From: Lunularia cruciata
Taxonomy: Eukaryota; Streptophyta; Marchantiopsida; Lunulariales; Lunulariaceae
DNA: 64,000 bases
Reading direction: 5' to 3'
Assembly: GCA_948567375.1 (NCBI GenBank)
Contig: OX419757.1
Location: forward strand, 53,193,665 to 53,257,664
The translations under genes and the position numbers were made by a program. The notes beneath the pieces were generated by a model. It saw only the letters and a program-made list of their open reading frames with translations. It searched no databases and had not been told where the DNA came from. Shown here in pieces: positions 35,737 to 48,934 of the stretch. Each line of letters begins with the position of its first letter. The first letter of the stretch is position 1.

Positions 35737-37660
35737 ACACAAAATGTGAACTTTTGGGTGGATGATTTCTGACATCAAGGTCTAGAAGGGTATGTGTTAA
35801 GGAACACTATATTACAATATCCGGACAAGGAATTTATATTGCCAAAATCCTTGTGCTGCAAGTAGAACTATGCCTTCCATAGTTGGATTGGGATCCTTAC
35901 CCATTGAGAAGCTTATTCTTATCAACATCACTGCTGCTGCTCAGTTGTGGAGATCCAGACTAGAATTTGAGCCCCAGCAAACGTTTAAGGGTCTTCAAAA
36001 TCTGTGTCAACTTTACTTCAAAGCATCCACCTCTAGCCATCATGCAGCGTATGAGATAATCAGCATGCCTCTAAGTACCTCTCCATTTGAGCCCATTCTC
36101 CTACTCATTCTATCATTCTCTAACACTTAAGCCTGATATGATCAACAAAAGCAAATTTTGAAGAAATGAGAGCACCACATCACACACACTACAGAAAGAG
36201 AAAAGTAAAGATCATGAGTTGAAGTTCAAAGTTCAAAGATTAGATAATCAACCCTACAAGGAATCTAAGATGAACCTTTTGTCCTGATAGTTGAGGGAGC
36301 ACTCAAACAAGAAGTTCACAAAAGCTTGCCAAACCTATTTGTTAGAAATAGCTAGATATCAAGCCCAAACTGATTCATTAGTCGGGTACCTTAGGGGCAA
36401 ACATAGTTCATCACACCCAAAACTTATAGTAGAAGCCACTTTGCCAAGAGGAAGTCCTTCAAAGGCACATGCACTTTGAGTAAATAGTTAGATACTTGCA
36501 GTTATATGTTAGTATCCTCACTTGGAATTGTATCTACTTCACAAAGTGCACTCAAAATTGTACAAGAGTTTGTAGTTGTAATTCAAAATAAGACTAGGGA
36601 TGAAGAACTAACAGTTTGCTTGGCATGTGCAAGTGAGTAGGATAAAGTAGGGTTAGGTCCTTAAGTGAACTTGCCCTTCATCAAGGGTGTGCACTAAAGG
36701 TTTGGAAGGAGTGAACTTGTGCGAGGAGTGGATTGGGAAGCTCACAGCATGTGCAGTACCACTTGTGACACTTTTTTTCATTCTTAAGCATATCCAACAT
36801 GTATCCTTGTAGAAATGACATGTTTTTATTGATTTTACTATAAATACGTTTATGTTGAGTTGTCCTGCTATGTCTCTTGAAAATTCACAACATTGAAATT
36901 TATGTATTACGGATGATTTAGATTAGAATTGAAAAGTTGTGTGTTTTTGTTTATCTTTGTTGATTCACATCATCTTAAAAAAATTTCATTTTGAATCTTC
37001 ATAGTACTTTAGTAGTTTTCAATACTTGGAGAAGAAAAGTTCTTCATATAATTATAGTGCCTACAATTTTTTTTTAAATTTGAAATTTTTGTCTTGTTTC
37101 CTTTCTTCTTGTATAGTTAGGTAAAGATATTTTCATATTTAAGGGGAAGAAATCTCTTGATAGGGCATTCTTGGGATCTATCTTTGTACATGTTGAGGTA
37201 CAATGAACTAAACATAAATATTTTCAAAGAAGGGAGAAGAGTGTATGCAGAAGGAGGTATCAGGAATCCAAGTATAAAGGATGGCTTGAGCCAAGAAGGA
37301 GGGTGTGAATATTTTTCTCCCAAAGATTCAAAGCCGAAGACCAAACAACACTTTCAAAGCCACCACCACAAGCATTGGTGAACCAACGCCAAGGACCATT
37401 GGTGCTTGCAAAGGATTCTTACATGATGATATTGGCCATGCACCCAAGAGTGGCCAAAGAGCCTTTGCTATCAAACTAAGTGTTAGCCAGGTAATTTCAC
37501 TTTTTCCCAGAATTCTCTACAAGTAATCCAAAAGAGCAAAGAGTGAAATTTGGAGTTAGAAATTCTTAAGGTCAATATTATTTGTAAGTATCAAGATGGT
37601 AAGAGCACAAAAATTGATGAGAAGGACCTCATCTGTTATCCTTTGCTACTCAATGGTAGA
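35737..37660. other. Conserved flank and AT-rich retroelement leader, unit 2
   Basis: Collinear with 6,646-8,980 of unit 1 apart from a loss of about 185 bases near 36,212. The frame 35,870-36,130 (86 codons) is open here but I recognise no function. Confidence 0.4.
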
Positions 37661-38178
37661 TAAGTGGGATGTGAAAGTGAGGAGTGAGCTGCTCTAGAGC
37701 AAGCATATGAGTTTCTTGCTTTGGAATAAGAACCTTAGTTCTCCACAAATTGTTTACGAGATGTGTAGTACACAACATAAGAGACTAGGGAATCTTCATG
37801 GCAATCCAAAGACATGGACATGGGTATACTAGAAGATGGTCCTCAGCCCTAATGTAGGAGACTCCAAAAAACTCACATTTGATACAAAATTTAGTGACAT
37901 TTAGGAGGAGATGAAGAAGCAGATTGCAGATTCATTTGACAAGGAAAGATCAATAAGCAATGGTTGGAGGGTGGCCAATTACAAGGACCATGCTAAAATG
38001 AGCGGTTGTGGCATCCTTGATGAGTTGTTCCACCCTAAACACACAACTTATCTAACCATAAATCAAATTATCTTCCTTGAGCATGTATACTATGGAGCAA
38101 TTATTAATTAAGTCAACTCTTTTACTAATAAAATTTGGCAATGTCTTAGGAGCTCAAAGAAGACAAAGAAGCAAACTA
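37661..38178 (+). pseudogene. Gag-like ORF copy A, unit 2, truncated
   Basis: Keeps the N-terminal blocks (EMCSTQHKRLGNLHGNPKTW-type, and MKKQIADSFDKERS at 37,911, then HPKHTTYLTINQIIFLEHVY). It stops at about 38,178, where unit 1 has two further kilobases (9,518-11,556). The C-terminal FYMGL and coiled-coil blocks are therefore missing. Confidence 0.6.
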
Positions 38179-38983
38179 TGAATCAATGCCTTGACAAGAC
38201 ATAAGTAACCTATGATTTTGATAGTACTCAATATAAACAAAAACAAAGAATAATCATTGATGTGAAGATTCTTGGAAGAAGACCTGCCTTTGGAAAGGGT
38301 AACACACATTCTTCAAAGTAGGGATCTTTGCAATTAAATAGCCTCTTTGCAATGAAATAGCCTCTTTGCATGTGATTGGATCATCACCTTCAAAATTTTA
38401 GTTGGATTGATTTTTTGTGAATATGATATTTTCTTTCCAATTTTCTATAGTGCACCTTCTTGGTGACCTTACACTCTTCTTGGAATGGTTCTGCCCAAAA
38501 GGCTTAACAAGAAACAAGAAAGCACTGCAATATTTTCACTTTTCTTCAAGTCTAAGCATTTCCAAATCATATCCTACGGGAACTTCTGGTTCTTACCAAG
38601 ATAGTGCACTTTTACTGGACCTTATGTTGTTAATAACATTTAAGCATATGAATATACTAAATGTGAAAATATAAAGAAAAATATAAAAAGATATACTTTT
38701 TGAAATATTTTAGAAACTTCATGAAATGAGTGAACGTTTAGAAAGAAAGCCTTTGTAAATATATATCACCAAATTTAAACTAAATTTTGTGTGTAAAATA
38801 CTTGCTGTCAAGTTCCACTACGTAAGGTTATACTAATATATTCATTAATAATAAAAGAGTGAATTGAAGACAAATATAAGTATTTATTCCCACATTTTGA
38901 AATTTTAGAAATTATTTTTTTTATTTATCCTTAAATTTTACTTTTAAAATATTTTATTTTGAAATATCTTGAGAGTTAATTAT
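38179..38983. other. AT-rich, no gene seen
   Basis: Collinear with 11,557-12,320 in unit 1; short frames only. Confidence 0.4.
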
Positions 38984-39215
38984 GGGGAAATGTTAAATAA
39001 ACATAAAAATATCCTGAAACAACATACAAGATCTTTAATCCTCTTTCTAAAATATCCAAACACAGAAATGCCTTCCATTATGCTGTCCCACCACCAGAAG
39101 GCTCATTTGCATGCCGGGGACTTTCCTTGGCACAATGAAGTGGCACGTTCTATAAAGAGGATTAAAGGTCTTGTATGTATTTTTAGTAGATTTTTATGTT
39201 TATTTATCATTTCCC
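38984..39215. mobile_element. MITE-like element, unit 2 copy
   Basis: 232 bases, orthologous to 12,321-12,552. Outer ends GGGGAAATG and CATTTCCC are inverted copies, followed inside by TAAATAAACATA on both arms. Confidence 0.7.
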
Positions 39216-39447
39216 TAATTTTATTAGAAACAACCATTTGAGAAGAAAATTGGAAGATAGAGTTTATATGTTTGATATGTGCTTTTAACCATAATGAATA
39301 AGTATAAGTTTAGTGAGATTATGATACTTTTGGACATTGTTAATCATTGTTTATATGGTTTTTCATAAAGGTAGATTATTTATTATTTTCATGAGAATGA
39401 GACAATGGTACAAGAAAATGGTAAAATGCATAAGATTAGTTATAGTC

Positions 39448-40110
39448 TTCAAGTTCTATTTTAATATCTTACTTGTAATAGCTTATACTACTTAAAATAA
39501 GATGTCAAAGATTTTTATCACCTTAATGTGGAAAATTAGGTCAATAAATGAAAAGTATATATTTTAACACACCTAGAGACAAATATTATATACCATACCT
39601 AGATGAGTATATATTCTTCAAGTTATATTTTGTTATCTTACTTGTAATGGCTTATACTAGTTAAAACAAGATGTCAAAGATTTTACCACCTTAATGTGGA
39701 AAATTAGGTCAATAAATGAAAAGTATATATTTTAACACACCTAGAGACAAATATTATATACCATACCTAGATGAGTATATATTCTTCAAGTTATATTTTG
39801 TTATCTTACTTGTAATGGCTTATACTAGTTAAAACAAAATGTCAAAGATTTTACCACCTTAATGTGGAAAATTAGGTCAATAAATGAAAATTATATATTT
39901 TAACACACCTAGAGACAAATTTCATATACCATACCTAGATTAGCTATATTCTTCAAGTATATTTTAATATCTTTCTTGTAATGGCTCATACTAGCTAAAA
40001 TAGAATGTCAAAGATTTTTATCACCTTTATGTGAAAATTTAGGTCAATAAATGAGATGTATATATTTTAACACACCTAGAGACAAATATTATATATCATA
40101 ACTAGAGACA
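39448..40110. repeat. 168-bp tandem repeat, four copies (unit 2)
   Basis: TTCAAG starts at 39,448, 39,617, 39,785 and 39,952 (periods 169, 168, 167). The second and third copies are almost identical, which points to a recent local expansion from the two copies of unit 1. Confidence 0.85.
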
Positions 40111-41399
40111 TATATTATATAACACAGTTATCAGTTCCTGCTTTAAATTTTCTGAATCTTCAGGACAAATACTAAATTAATTTTGATTCTAGTGCTAACA
40201 GAGCATAACAAAGTTTCCAAAACTTCCAAAATTCCAAAAATGCACCTTCTCACATTGTTTTCTGTTCCATCAGAATAATATTTTTCAAATAGTGCTTGAC
40301 GTCCCAATAATGATTGTGACATAATGATTTGACAACCCAATATCATGCACTTAGCAATAAATGGGTAAGAAACAACATGTTCCCACATAGATATATGTTT
40401 TAAAATGGATAGATTAAAGAGAAGAGAAGTATAACTCTACAATAGTTCTTTACTATTTATTTTTTAACTGCTTGGATTGGAAACACTCCCAAAAGAGGGT
40501 AGAGTCACAAACTGTGGTGCACTACTGCACAAAGAAAATACAAAATCACTTTTATGTAAGCTAAGTTCCAACTAATTCCTGAAGATGATTATTCAATCAA
40601 TCCAAAGAGGCTACTTCACTAAAAAAGGATCCAAATCCAGCAAATGTGTTCTACCATTCTCAGAAGGCATAACTATGAAGATTCTTTGCATTGGTGGTAC
40701 TTTCAACAACGGTTCTCTGCTGTTCAATTTTGTGGTACTTTCAACACTACAGCTCATTCAAGACTCATCAAGGCATTGCTCCATTCCTTCAAAATTACCA
40801 AAGATCCCAGATCCTAGCCACAAGTACTAGTGATCACAATCATTCAGCTACTTGAATTCACACTATGAATTTCATACCACTACTCAACAAAGAATGTCAA
40901 TACTCAAAATTCAGCAAAAAGCAAATGAAGAGCTCTTGCTCTTTCAGTTTACTCTCTTACATGGACTAAAAGAATATTTACAGGGACAGAAAGCCTTAAA
41001 TAGTTTTTTCTACTCCTAAATGAAGAAATTTGATGGCTATAGAACTGTAAAGATCTAAAAAACTTGCACTTGCATCTAGACTATACAAGCAAGATCTTAT
41101 TATCTTTGTCTTCTTCTAATCTGCTGACTTGTGCATTGTTAAATAACTACCATGTGTCTTGGGAGAGTGTTTTAGTTCTCTTGAGAAAAACTTGACCTTG
41201 TCTTCCTTGGACTCCTACACCAAAGATTACACAATTAAGAAGAAATGTATAACTAGGATGAATCTTCATTTAGTGCAGGATTCATTGTTTTACTTTACTA
41301 CAAAGTACTACCTTTGCCTATAGCTTTTCTAAGGACTTTTTCAATTCTCTTCTTGTAATATGTGATTTCTGGTACTAGCATATCACAACTTTTTTGAAG
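40111..41399. other. Retroelement 3' region, no gene seen
   Basis: Collinear with 13,099-14,399. Confidence 0.4.
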
Positions 41400-44009
41400 C
41401 TTCTATTTGTTGTTCTCTAAACTTCAACAATACTTTCTCTAGTTTGAGATCATCATATACCTGAGCACCAAGAGTCTTAGCTTGAAGTTTCAACTCATGG
41501 ATCTTTTCTTTTTTTGTTTACCTATTGAAGTTTTCTTATAGAGTTCTAACATCTGATCTCTAAATTTTCTAACTATTGAGTAATCCTAACCATTCCTTTC
41601 TTTGAATGATTATAAGCTCCATTGATTTCACTAGTAATGCCATCCATCATCTTGGCTGTGACAACAACTCTAGTAGTCTCTCCTCTTGTAGTTTGTTCTG
41701 CAAGACCTCAAGCTAAAAAATTTTGTGGTATTCAACCATCTACAATTCCAAAGTAACAATGGTAACATTTTCTTTTTTAGCTAGCTATCCCTTGATGAGT
41801 GTCCTCTCTTTGTATTTATTTTGCAGCCATTCTTTGTAGTCTTTCTGCCTCTACCTCCCTTCTATCCAAAGTGCTCTTAACTCTACCTGCATTTTTTGGA
41901 CATCTTCTTCTTGGGCCTTTTTTTTTGCTACAAGTGAGGCAATTTTTTGTCTTTATATCATGATTCTCTTGCATCAACCCATTTACATTTTTGCATTTGT
42001 CTTTGTACAAATCTCTCACCCTTCCTAAGTCTCCTTGCAATTTGATCACCTTTTCTTTGCTTCATGGATTTTTGTATCCAGATGCTTTACTAGTGAAGTG
42101 TAGTCCATTGCATTGGTCCATTCCTCTATATAACAAGGGAGAATCATCTGCAAGAACATACGAGTTAATCTTATTAAATTCACTATGAAATCTGCCCAAT
42201 TCACTACAAGTTGTGCCCAAATTGCTTATGCAAAGAAACTCTATACTCTTTCTTCTTCTTGGTGTGGTGTTTGTGAGTTCTCTACTGCTTTGTTTTCCAC
42301 ATCAACCTGAGCCTCATCTTGAGTTTCATGGCTTGGTCTCACTTGAGCTTTTGGTTGAAGGCATTCTTGATCTTGGTGTTGTTTGATTGCTACTTCTTCT
42401 TCTTCTCTTCAAATTATTTTAGAGGAGCAAACTCCACTTCCTCTTGATTGCCTCCTTCCTCCTCCTAGTGTGACTTGGTTCCTTGGAGATGACAGTCTTC
42501 TCCTACTACATTTATTTTTTTCTTCATCAAGTTTTTCATCCTTCACTTCTTCATTAGAAGAAATCTCCACCACTTGAGGATTTCTTCTTGCTCTCTTTGG
42601 TGGTCTCCTTACATTTAGGTTGCTTTCATAATAGGCTTTTTTTTCTTCTTGAGGGTGGTTTTCATTGTTACCTCCTACACTTCCATAAATTCTCTTGTTG
42701 AGAAAAACTTGGCATCTACTTCTTGATGGTTCTTGATCATTGAAGGTTCTTTTGGTTGAGCCAAAAAAATTTCCTCCGTTATGAAGTGAGGGCCAAACCT
42801 CTTATCTTTGCTTAGCAAGTTCAGCCTCATGTAGAAATGAATTGAAAATTGAGCTAAGTAAGTGGCTCCACTGTCCTTTTCAAGTTCCTTGACCATGGAG
42901 CAGAAATATTGAGGAAAAATATAGGTCCAATTGATAGGTTCTTTTCTAAATAACTGCTTAAAGAACACTACATGGCTGACAGTTAGGTATATTGTTTGTT
43001 CTGGGTAAAATAACCTCATAATAGATTAAATTTTGATCCAGCCTTTCTCTCACTTAGGATGAACCTAGGATAGCTATTAAGGTATTGCACCATGGACTAA
43101 GAAGGCAAAGAATCCAAACTCCATCACATTCCTCCAAGGCTAAAACTCCAAGGCACCTCCATGACTCAAGTCTTTGCTCACTAGAGAACTCAATGAGAGA
43201 GAGATAGTTTCACATGAAATGATGATGAGTACCTCCTCATCTCTAGTTTATATACTTGTGAAATAGTTACACACCAAAGTTACTAATTACTATAGTAACC
43301 CAAGTTACTAGGCTAAAAGTCATATAAAGTAAAAAGTCTGAAGGAATATCAATACTCATGGGAATAATCCCATGAGTAGGTGGTCTTGTCTTGACCCAAA
43401 AACAGATCCAAGGGTTTCTTCACATGGGCTTTCCTTGGACTATAGAAAAATCCATAACCAAAAGGTTTATTAGCCCAAGAGTTCTCAACTCTTTCCTCAA
43501 AGCCAAACATCTAGGAATAATACAAAGTCAATACACTAGAATTCAAAATAGTGATGCTAACTCTTTCTACTTCCTCTAAAGAAGAGTCACCACCGTCTTG
43601 GCTATGACTAACTCTAGCTAATCATGGCTAATGTAGCTTGGCAAACACCATATAGATAATATCTCTGAATTACTTGCAATACCAAACTGAATATTCCCAT
43701 AGAGCATACATGCACCAATGAGTGTTATAGAACAAGAAATTGGCAAGCAAGGTCCTTGTAAGTATGAAACTTCCATCATCCATTACTCTTTGACCGCTTC
43801 TTTGCAAAGGAATTCTTAATTGCTGCACTGAATTCCATCCATATCTTTCCAAATTTAGTGTCTAGGGTCATCACCCTTAGAGTTCCTATAACTGCCTTGA
43901 GTACCATCCTCAAATGCTCCTCTGTCCAATTGTAAGGATTACCATGAAGATCCCTAGTTGCACTCTCACTTCTTCTCCACATCTCTTGAATGATTGAGGG
44001 AGAACCCAA
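41400..44009 (-). pseudogene. Gag-like ORF copy B, unit 2
   Basis: Orthologue of 14,400-17,030: 44,009-43,776 (SPSIIQEMW, LHGNPYNW, TLDTKFG), an unmatched stretch of about 0.75 kb, 43,019-42,675 (FYPEQTIYLTV, KELEKDSGATYLAQFSIHFY), then 42,049-41,816 (basic, coiled-coil-like). Some breaks differ from unit 1, so both copies have decayed since duplication. Not a recognised named family. Confidence 0.6.
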
Positions 44010-45216
44010 TTTCCAATATCATTGCAATGCCAAATGCTTACTTATGAGTAGATCACTGCTAGCTCTCATTGCCCATTTGTTAATTCTTGGGGATCAAAGG
44101 ATCACCTCAAGAATCTTAATTATTGTTTTCTTCACTATGTCCATATTGCTAACAAAGTGTTCTTAATTCCAAAGAGACTTTGTGAAAAGTTACTTCTACA
44201 AATTTCAATCTGCAAAAGTGAAAACTGATCATTTGTAGTTGATTTTATAGACGTGGATTGTTTTGTAACAGTCCAAAATGGACAAGACATCACATTCCTC
44301 ACATCAAAATCTCCAATTGGTACTGTAAAATTTTGGCTGCAATTCTTTATCCCTGCTGGTGGCATCATTTCAATCAGTGTAGGGTCCATGATTCAGGAAA
44401 TATTCAATTGCAAAGATTTTTTGTAGTTGTACTCTTTGTACTTATCTCTTCAGACTTGACTTCTTCATCCTTCTCTCTTCTTCAATGAATCTTCATTGCT
44501 TCCAAACAACCTCATAGATGAATTCCAAAGAGTGCTCGTAAAAGGGGTTTCCTTCACTAGGCATCAAATTATTTTCCTCCTCTTCTATCAAAGGTAATAA
44601 AATTAAACAAAATTACAACTTTTGCAAACGGTGTGCACCACAATGATAATTTTTCTATTATATTTTTTCCTTTATTCTATGATGTCATAAGTTTCACCTA
44701 AGAGAGCATGGGGTATATTTTCAAAATATAGTAATCAAATAAATAAATATTCACACTTAAAATAGTATGGTTGAAATGTTACTATTGAAATGATACTCAA
44801 GAGTGATTCCGTTTTGGTCATGCTAACAACAATATTAGATATTCATTGCGTTTATATATATATAAAGACATATTCATATTTAATCCTTTATCAATCATCC
44901 CATCTATCATCAACAATGATAGTTCAAAAATAATAACTTCAGTTCGGACTAAACATACTAAAATCACATAGGTGTTGGATCTAATGTTTAAACAGTGTTA
45001 TAGAAGTTCCACAATAAAAAACTTTCCCTAATTGCACTTAACTTATGGTCATTGCTCCACCATACTCCTCTTCAACATGAAAGTCTGGAGTGAATATTTA
45101 TGTAAGGATCATTGTACTTGTAGGTGTTGTTAATGCACAGTTTGAGCATTATGAATGTAGCTTTGTAAAGATCTTGTAGATTTTCATTAACCTTCAAGTC
45201 CATGTATCTAATTCTA
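44010..45216. other. AT-rich, no gene seen
   Basis: Collinear with unit 1 17,031-18,120, then joins to the equivalent of 18,980-19,090; the 860-base unit 1 segment is absent at about 45,103. Confidence 0.4.
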
Positions 45217-45307
45217 TGTTAAAGAGAAAAAGGCGACCGCATAGGAAAAAAGAAGGATGGGAAGACCCCATCAAGCCGTACAAGGGGGAGCCAAAGGTAA
45301 CATGGGG

Positions 45308-48300
45308 CTAAGCCCCAATAGAGTCTGTATGAGAAATCTGCCCTACCACACCTAAGATATCCGAGCTATGCAAGTCGTACAGTCTACACACAACTGGAGC
45401 ATCGAAAGAAACATCACCTAATGTGATTGCTCTCCTATGGATTGCACCAGCCACTGCCCTCTGTAGAGCAATGGACACATGCTATCTAAAGTAAGCTACA
45501 AAGTATGAGAGTGAGAGTGGTACCCCCTGACGCCTAACATGATAAGCTCTTGCGCACTCCATGACAAATGTGTCAAATGCCATGTCCATTGCTCCATATA
45601 ACTCCAAGGCTAGAGGAACAAAGAGGTGACATCGCTGCATGCCCCTATACTTGGAGACCTTGCGACCTGCTGCTGCACTCGCCGCCCATCCAAGGGGATG
45701 GGTAATCACTCCCTCCGAAACCGTATCCCCCATAGGGTTTGTGACCACGACATCCGCTGCTGTCACCTGATCATCTCGGACCAAGTATAAGTCTGCCTTG
45801 ACACGTGTCGTCTGCAATGCATACGAACGCTCCCTCCAAGCCAAGTATCCACTCTTTTGCGCCATAGCAAACACTATGTCTCAGATAGCATCATGGGTAG
45901 CTATCCTCTGTCCTCCAAAATGACATTGTGTCATGTGGACCGCCGCTGCATCTAGTGTAGAACCACACTCACAAGTGAGTAGTGAAGATGCAGATGGGTG
46001 GACCAAACCTAGGCAAAACCTCATCGCTGCAGAGAAAGTAGCTGGTGCGAGTCGGAAAGCCCTAATGCATGGTTGAGCTAGGATCCACGAGCTTGCGCCC
46101 TTGCCGGAGCAAGAGCGTAGACGTGCTCTAGTAGCATGAGGAATGGACGAGTCAACTAAGAGAGAATGTAGCGTATGCTCACACTGTCGCTCCATCAAGG
46201 AAGACTGTAGACCTCTAGTCCAATCTGACAATAGTGAAGCAAACGGTGGAAAACCCTCTCGTGCTCGTGGGGATAGACTATCTCTCGTCTGCAGCAATAA
46301 CACTTGGAGAGAAAAGGATCCTCCCTCCACCTCTGTCACATAAGTCTCCAAAACCGGTTTATCAGCAACCACAAAATAAGAGGAAAGTAGGGGTGCCAAG
46401 AGAGCCCAACCACCCAAAAATGCTATAGGTGCCATCTCCTCCATAGAAAGCAAGCCAACCCCACCACATGAGATTGGTAGAGCCGTCTGTCTACGTGCCA
46501 AATCCCCTGTCACACACTCAAAAGTCCCTTGTCCAATAATATCACCAAAGACTCCCATAATCCTCCTATCAAATGCTCTCAGACATGATAGGAAGGACGG
46601 TGAGGAGGGAACTGTATGGATGAGGTAAGATGGTCGACGAGCAATACTGGAAGAGAGTATACCAAATGCCACCTGCGGATCTCCTAGTAATGGAAGGTCA
46701 TCCACATGGAGAACATCCTCTACAAGGGCAGCGTCCAAGAAGCGTGTGACAAAATCCTCCGATCCTATTGGCACTCCAAGAACACGAAGTCCATATGTGG
46801 ATGTGATACACCCCTCTGGAAGCTCAAGGTGGGGAGGGATACCTAAAGGGGACCATGCTCTACACTTTGACACCTTGATTCTCAAGCCTACTAGATGTAG
46901 CTCGGTAGTCAAGTAGTCAAAGGCTTGCCTAATCTGATCTACATGGCCTACGATGTGTGTATCATTTGCCAAGGAGGGAAATACACAACCTGGCATGGCC
47001 AAAGTAGTAGATAGGAGAGCTCTAAAGTGCGCCATGGCAAATAAGGGCCCCCCCAAAGGATCTCCTTGATGTGTACCAACAGTTGACTCCAAGACGGTGA
47101 CTCCCTCCTATGAACCACCATGCTGGTAGTAAAGGGAAGCAAGAGAGCCATAAAAAGACCTCACAAAAGGAATGAGACTCGCTAAGGATCCACCAGCCTC
47201 CCTAAGCTCTCTAAAGATGGATGCACGTGAGACGCTATTAAAAGCGTTCTCAACATCCACCTGTAGTACGACCCACTCCGGATGAATATCTAGGAGTACT
47301 CTAATGCGTAGGGATATAGCCTCACATCCACCAAGTGTAGCTACTCCAAACTGATGTGGACTAAGGTGCTGTAGAAAGTGAGAACGATGCTGGACAATGG
47401 TACGACTGACCAAATGCAAAAAGATCTCTCCAATAGCAATCGGTCTAATGCCTCCCGTGTCCTTCTCAATCGCGAGAAGTCTACTAGCACCTAAGATCCG
47501 AGTAACAGACATAGGAATGTCTCCTCTCGCTACTGCTGCAGCCACCTGAAACAACTCGATAAAACCACTAGAAGGATCATCTGCCTGGAAGAAATCTCTA
47601 AGGTGCTCATAAACCATCCCTGACAAGCCTCCTGAGGAAAGGCGAGGGGCAGTGCACAATGCTTGTGCAAATAGCAACCTATCAAGACATAAAGGTTGCT
47701 CAGACTGATAATCTAAGACCTGTAGTGGTAGTCCTTCTATTGCTATAGGATGCAATGAGCGTAGAGAAGAGATGGTGTCATCAATAGGACTTGCTATAGA
47801 CAAAGGGTGTAGCGCTCGTGCTGCTCTACTTAACTCTCCCGCCTGACCCAATGTCCTACATCATTGTAATCGAGTGGAATTTGTGGTATCCTATGGCGAT
47901 GCTTGTCTCCTAAATCGTGTAGCCCTAATAGACTCCTCCTGAAGGGCTGCCCTATCCCCCGCTCGGAATCGACAAAATCTAGCCGCCACCTCTCTATGCC
48001 CCGCACGTCCCCCCCTAGCATAACAAAGACACCATCGAGGGAGTAGGAGGAATAGGAACCATGCTAACTCGTCCAAGGGATCACGTGCCAAACGATCCAA
48101 TGGTAGGCAAAAAGCCTGTCTAGCCTCATCATGGAGTGTGCGGGGTAGCCTATGGAATAGATGTGGACATGGAAAACTAGTCTCAAATAACCCCAAAATG
48201 CAACCCGCTTGAGAAGCTAACCACTCCCACGACTCGATAGGTATCCCTGAAACGATCAACGAAGATATAGAAGAAGCGTGTGTAATCTCGAGTGTCACTG

Positions 48301-48472
48301 CTGTCGATGTGGTCACTCGTCTCACGCGGGTATCCCAAGTGGTCCAATCATAGTCCTTGAGCATCTTTCACACATGGGTCTTTACCCCTTGCGAGGTAAA
48401 GTATCGGTGACACACCAGGCATGGTGTATCCCGACCCGCTCTAAGCGACATCACATGGGAAAGTGTAGCCAT
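45308..48472 (-). pseudogene. LINE polyprotein: C2H2-like finger, RT, C-C-H-C, RLE endonuclease
   Basis: A single frame of 1,055 codons from ATG 48,472 to TAG 45,308, with in-frame stops at codons 35, near 194-204, 455, 864 and about 997 but no frameshift that I can detect. Finger C18-x2-C21-x11-H33; the partner His five residues on is Leu here and His in copy A2. RT: LAIEK and RPIAIGE (about 334-349), motif A DVENAFN (D406), motif B THQGDPLGG (467-475), motif C LANDTH (501-506), where the first catalytic Asp is Asn. Knuckle C834-x-C836-x9-H846-x3-C850 followed by H860. Endonuclease KADLYLV (D894), ADVVV (D907) and GRKVSKYRG (K938/K941), fitting PD-(D/E)xK. The protein nicks target DNA and primes reverse transcription in known relatives; this copy is dead. 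Confidence 0.8.
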
Positions 48473-48934
48473 AACTAGCACAAGAATAATGATAGTAGTA
48501 CATGATACTACTCTCCATATCTCCCCATATCTACAAAATCACAACCTTTCACATCTCAATTCATATAAAAAAATTAATATTTCCAAACACTAAAATCTAT
48601 AAACTCTCATAATTTTCAATTTCTATTTCTAAAATTTTTAAATTAAATTCCCATAGAATTTAATCATGAAAACCAAGAGATTGTAAATAAAAATTCTCAT
48701 CTCATCATTCTCAATATATAATGATCACACCCAACCCTAAAAAATAAGATAAAAATGTTCATAACTTCTATTCTCAATATATAATGATCACACCCCACCC
48801 TAAAAAATAAGATAAAAATGTTCATAACTTCTATTATCCGTAGTCTTCAATGTAGATACCAATAAAACCAAAATTTAAAAAAAAAACTGAAATGCTATAT
48901 GCTAGAGAACGCTCAAAAACTATCAAAATTGTCT

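Noticed and set aside
39448..40110. Regular repeats considered as a CRISPR array
   Set aside because: The repeats are contiguous 168-base monomers without unique spacers, in plant nuclear DNA.
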